The position numbers and the translations under genes are program-made. Of a stretch of DNA of 10,505 nucleotides, positions 9,688 through 10,505 are shown in pieces (within the stretch, counting starts at the first letter, position 1; every line of letters begins with the position of its first letter). The notes beneath the pieces were generated by a model. That model was not told the origin of the DNA and ran no database searches. It saw only the letters and a program-made list of their open reading frames with translations. The DNA lies in contig JAEWOJ010000096.1 in assembly GCA_023399815.1 (NCBI GenBank), positions 1 to 10,505 on the forward strand, in the 5' to 3' direction. The stretch comes from Pseudomonadota bacterium (GTDB lineage: Bacteria > Pseudomonadota > Gammaproteobacteria > Xanthomonadales > Xanthomonadaceae).

Positions 9688-10074
9688 ATGCGCCGCAAGA
9701 CCGTCGGGGACCAGGAGCTGGCCCTGCTGCAGTACATCGGGGAGAACGAGCCGGCCAGCGTCGGCGAGGTGGCCGCCGCTTTCGGCGAGGCGCGCGGGCT
9801 GGCCCGCTCCACCGTGCTGACCATGATGGAACGCCTGCGCAGCAAGGGTTATCTGCAGCGCGAGCAGCACGAAGGCGTGTACCGCTACCAGACCACCGCC
9901 GAGCAGCAGGACGTGGTGAGCAGCGCGGTCGGCAGCTTCGTCGAGAAGACCCTGCAGGGCTCGATCTCGCCGTTCGTGGCGTGGATGTCGGAGAAGGCCG
10001 AGGTCAGCGACAACGAACTGGCCGAACTGGAAGCGCTGGTCAGCCGGCTGCAATCGCAGCGCCGGGAGGACTGA
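9688..10074 (+). CDS. BlaI/MecI/CopY-family transcriptional repressor
   Basis: Predicted 128-residue cytoplasmic DNA-binding protein, the usual family size (about 120-130). The N-terminal winged helix spans about 5-75: the first helix starts at Asp8-Gln9-Glu10, a helix with VGEVAAAFGE follows, and the recognition helix is RSTVLTMMERLRSKGYL (40-56), with the wing EGVYRYQ at 62-68. The C-terminal part (about 75-128) is the helical dimerisation region. In staphylococcal BlaI/MecI, the partner peptidase triggers cleavage at an Asn-Phe bond near residue 101; no Asn-Phe is present here, so the cleavage site must differ. The start at 9688 has CGGAG 8 bases upstream. Two operator-like palindromes precede the gene, which suggests autorepression. 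The next gene starts 3 bases after the stop and encodes the matching M56 membrane peptidase. Confidence 0.93.
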   Translation: MRRKTVGDQELALLQYIGENEPASVGEVAAAFGEARGLARSTVLTMMERLRSKGYLQREQHEGVYRYQTTAEQQDVVSSAVGSFVEKTLQGSISPFVAWMSEKAEVSDNELAELEALVSRLQSQRRED

Positions 10075-10077
10075 GCC

Positions 10078-10505
10078 ATGGACTCCATGCTCGAACTGCT
10101 CGGCAACCGCCTGTTCGCCACCAGTGTGCAGACGGTACTGCTGACCGCGCTGGTGTGGCTGCTGTGCCGCTGCGTGCGGCGCCTGCCGGCGGCGACCCAG
10201 TGCGGCCTGTGGTGGCTGGTGGCGTTGCAGGCGGTGCTGGGCCTGCTGTGGGCCACGCCGCTGGAACTGCCGCTGCTGCCGCCGCCGGAAGCGCTGCAGA
10301 TGGTGCCGCAGGCAGCCGCCGCCACGTCGGCCGCGGCACCGGCCGCGCCCCTGGTGGCGATGACGCCGCTGCCGCTGGAAAGCGGCTGGTCGTGGCTGCG
10401 GGTGGCGATGGCGCTGTGGCTGGCCGGCGTCGGGGTGATGGCGCTGCGCACCGCGTCGGCATGGCGCGCCAGCCGCGCGCTGCTGCGCACGGCGCGGCCC
10501 TGCGA
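10078..10505 (+). CDS. M56/BlaR1-like membrane peptidase, N-terminal part (cut by window end)
   Basis: The frame is open from the ATG to the window edge, 142 full codons with no stop. Predicted membrane segments lie at about 14-30 (SVQTVLLTALVWLLC), 43-58 (GLWWLVALQAVLGLLW) and 104-123. LPAATQCGLWWLVALQ resembles the first loop and second helix of M56/BlaR1 peptidases. A proline/alanine-rich stretch (65-100) lies between helices 2 and 3. The zinc HExxH motif that would prove the peptidase lies beyond the window. Strong GGAGGA (10065-10070), 7 bases before the ATG and inside the end of the repressor gene, plus a 3-base gap, show translational coupling. In the BlaR1 model this protein senses an outside signal and inactivates the upstream repressor. 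The signal here is unknown; a beta-lactam is possible but no beta-lactamase gene is visible. Confidence 0.85.
   Translation, partial: MDSMLELLGNRLFATSVQTVLLTALVWLLCRCVRRLPAATQCGLWWLVALQAVLGLLWATPLELPLLPPPEALQMVPQAAAATSAAAPAAPLVAMTPLPLESGWSWLRVAMALWLAGVGVMALRTASAWRASRALLRTARPC

Noticed and set aside
9885..10490. Minus-strand open frames opposite the repressor and M56 genes
   Set aside because: Serine/alanine-rich shadow translations without motifs; the plus-strand genes have family signatures and ribosome sites.

Overview
This is a high-GC window with codon use typical of a Gammaproteobacterium. Glutamate synthase of the proteobacterial NADPH type, I78-family lipoproteins, a BlaI/M56 pair and GTAG-headed intergenic hairpin repeats all suggest the Xanthomonadaceae or Lysobacteraceae (Stenotrophomonas, Pseudoxanthomonas, Lysobacter, Luteimonas and relatives). 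The genus cannot be fixed from the sequence alone.

Layout. The left four fifths is transcribed leftward (minus strand). From right to left it holds two small I78-type lipoproteins (8341-8024 and 7925-7527), the glutamate synthase genes gltB (7304-2850) and gltD (2715-1270), and a methylglyoxal synthase-like gene (943-68) that ends at a hairpin terminator. The right fifth is transcribed rightward: a saccharopine dehydrogenase-like oxidoreductase (8456-9571), a BlaI/MecI-type repressor (9688-10074) and the 5' part of an M56/BlaR1-like membrane peptidase gene (10078 to the window edge). The two blocks diverge at 8342-8455.

How the genes work together. GltB and GltD form one enzyme that turns glutamine and 2-oxoglutarate into two glutamates with NADPH. 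The BlaI-like repressor and M56 protein are a classic sensor-peptidase/repressor operon. A perfect 18-bp palindrome and a second imperfect copy 27 bp away sit in front of the repressor, so self-repression is likely. The methylglyoxal synthase-like protein has an intact catalytic half fused behind a second, degenerate copy of the same fold.

Intergenic DNA. The gltB-gltD gap carries an inverted pair of REP/SMAG-like palindromes. The gap of about 330 bases between gltD and the methylglyoxal synthase gene has no gene but holds a chain of hairpins, including a 56-bp imperfect dyad followed by a terminator-like hairpin. No tRNA, rRNA, CRISPR array, insertion sequence or prophage gene is visible. 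Most of the window is ordinary chromosomal content. I do not see a clearly new multi-gene system; the most unusual items are the two-domain methylglyoxal synthase, the paired repressor operators and the tandem I78 lipoproteins.
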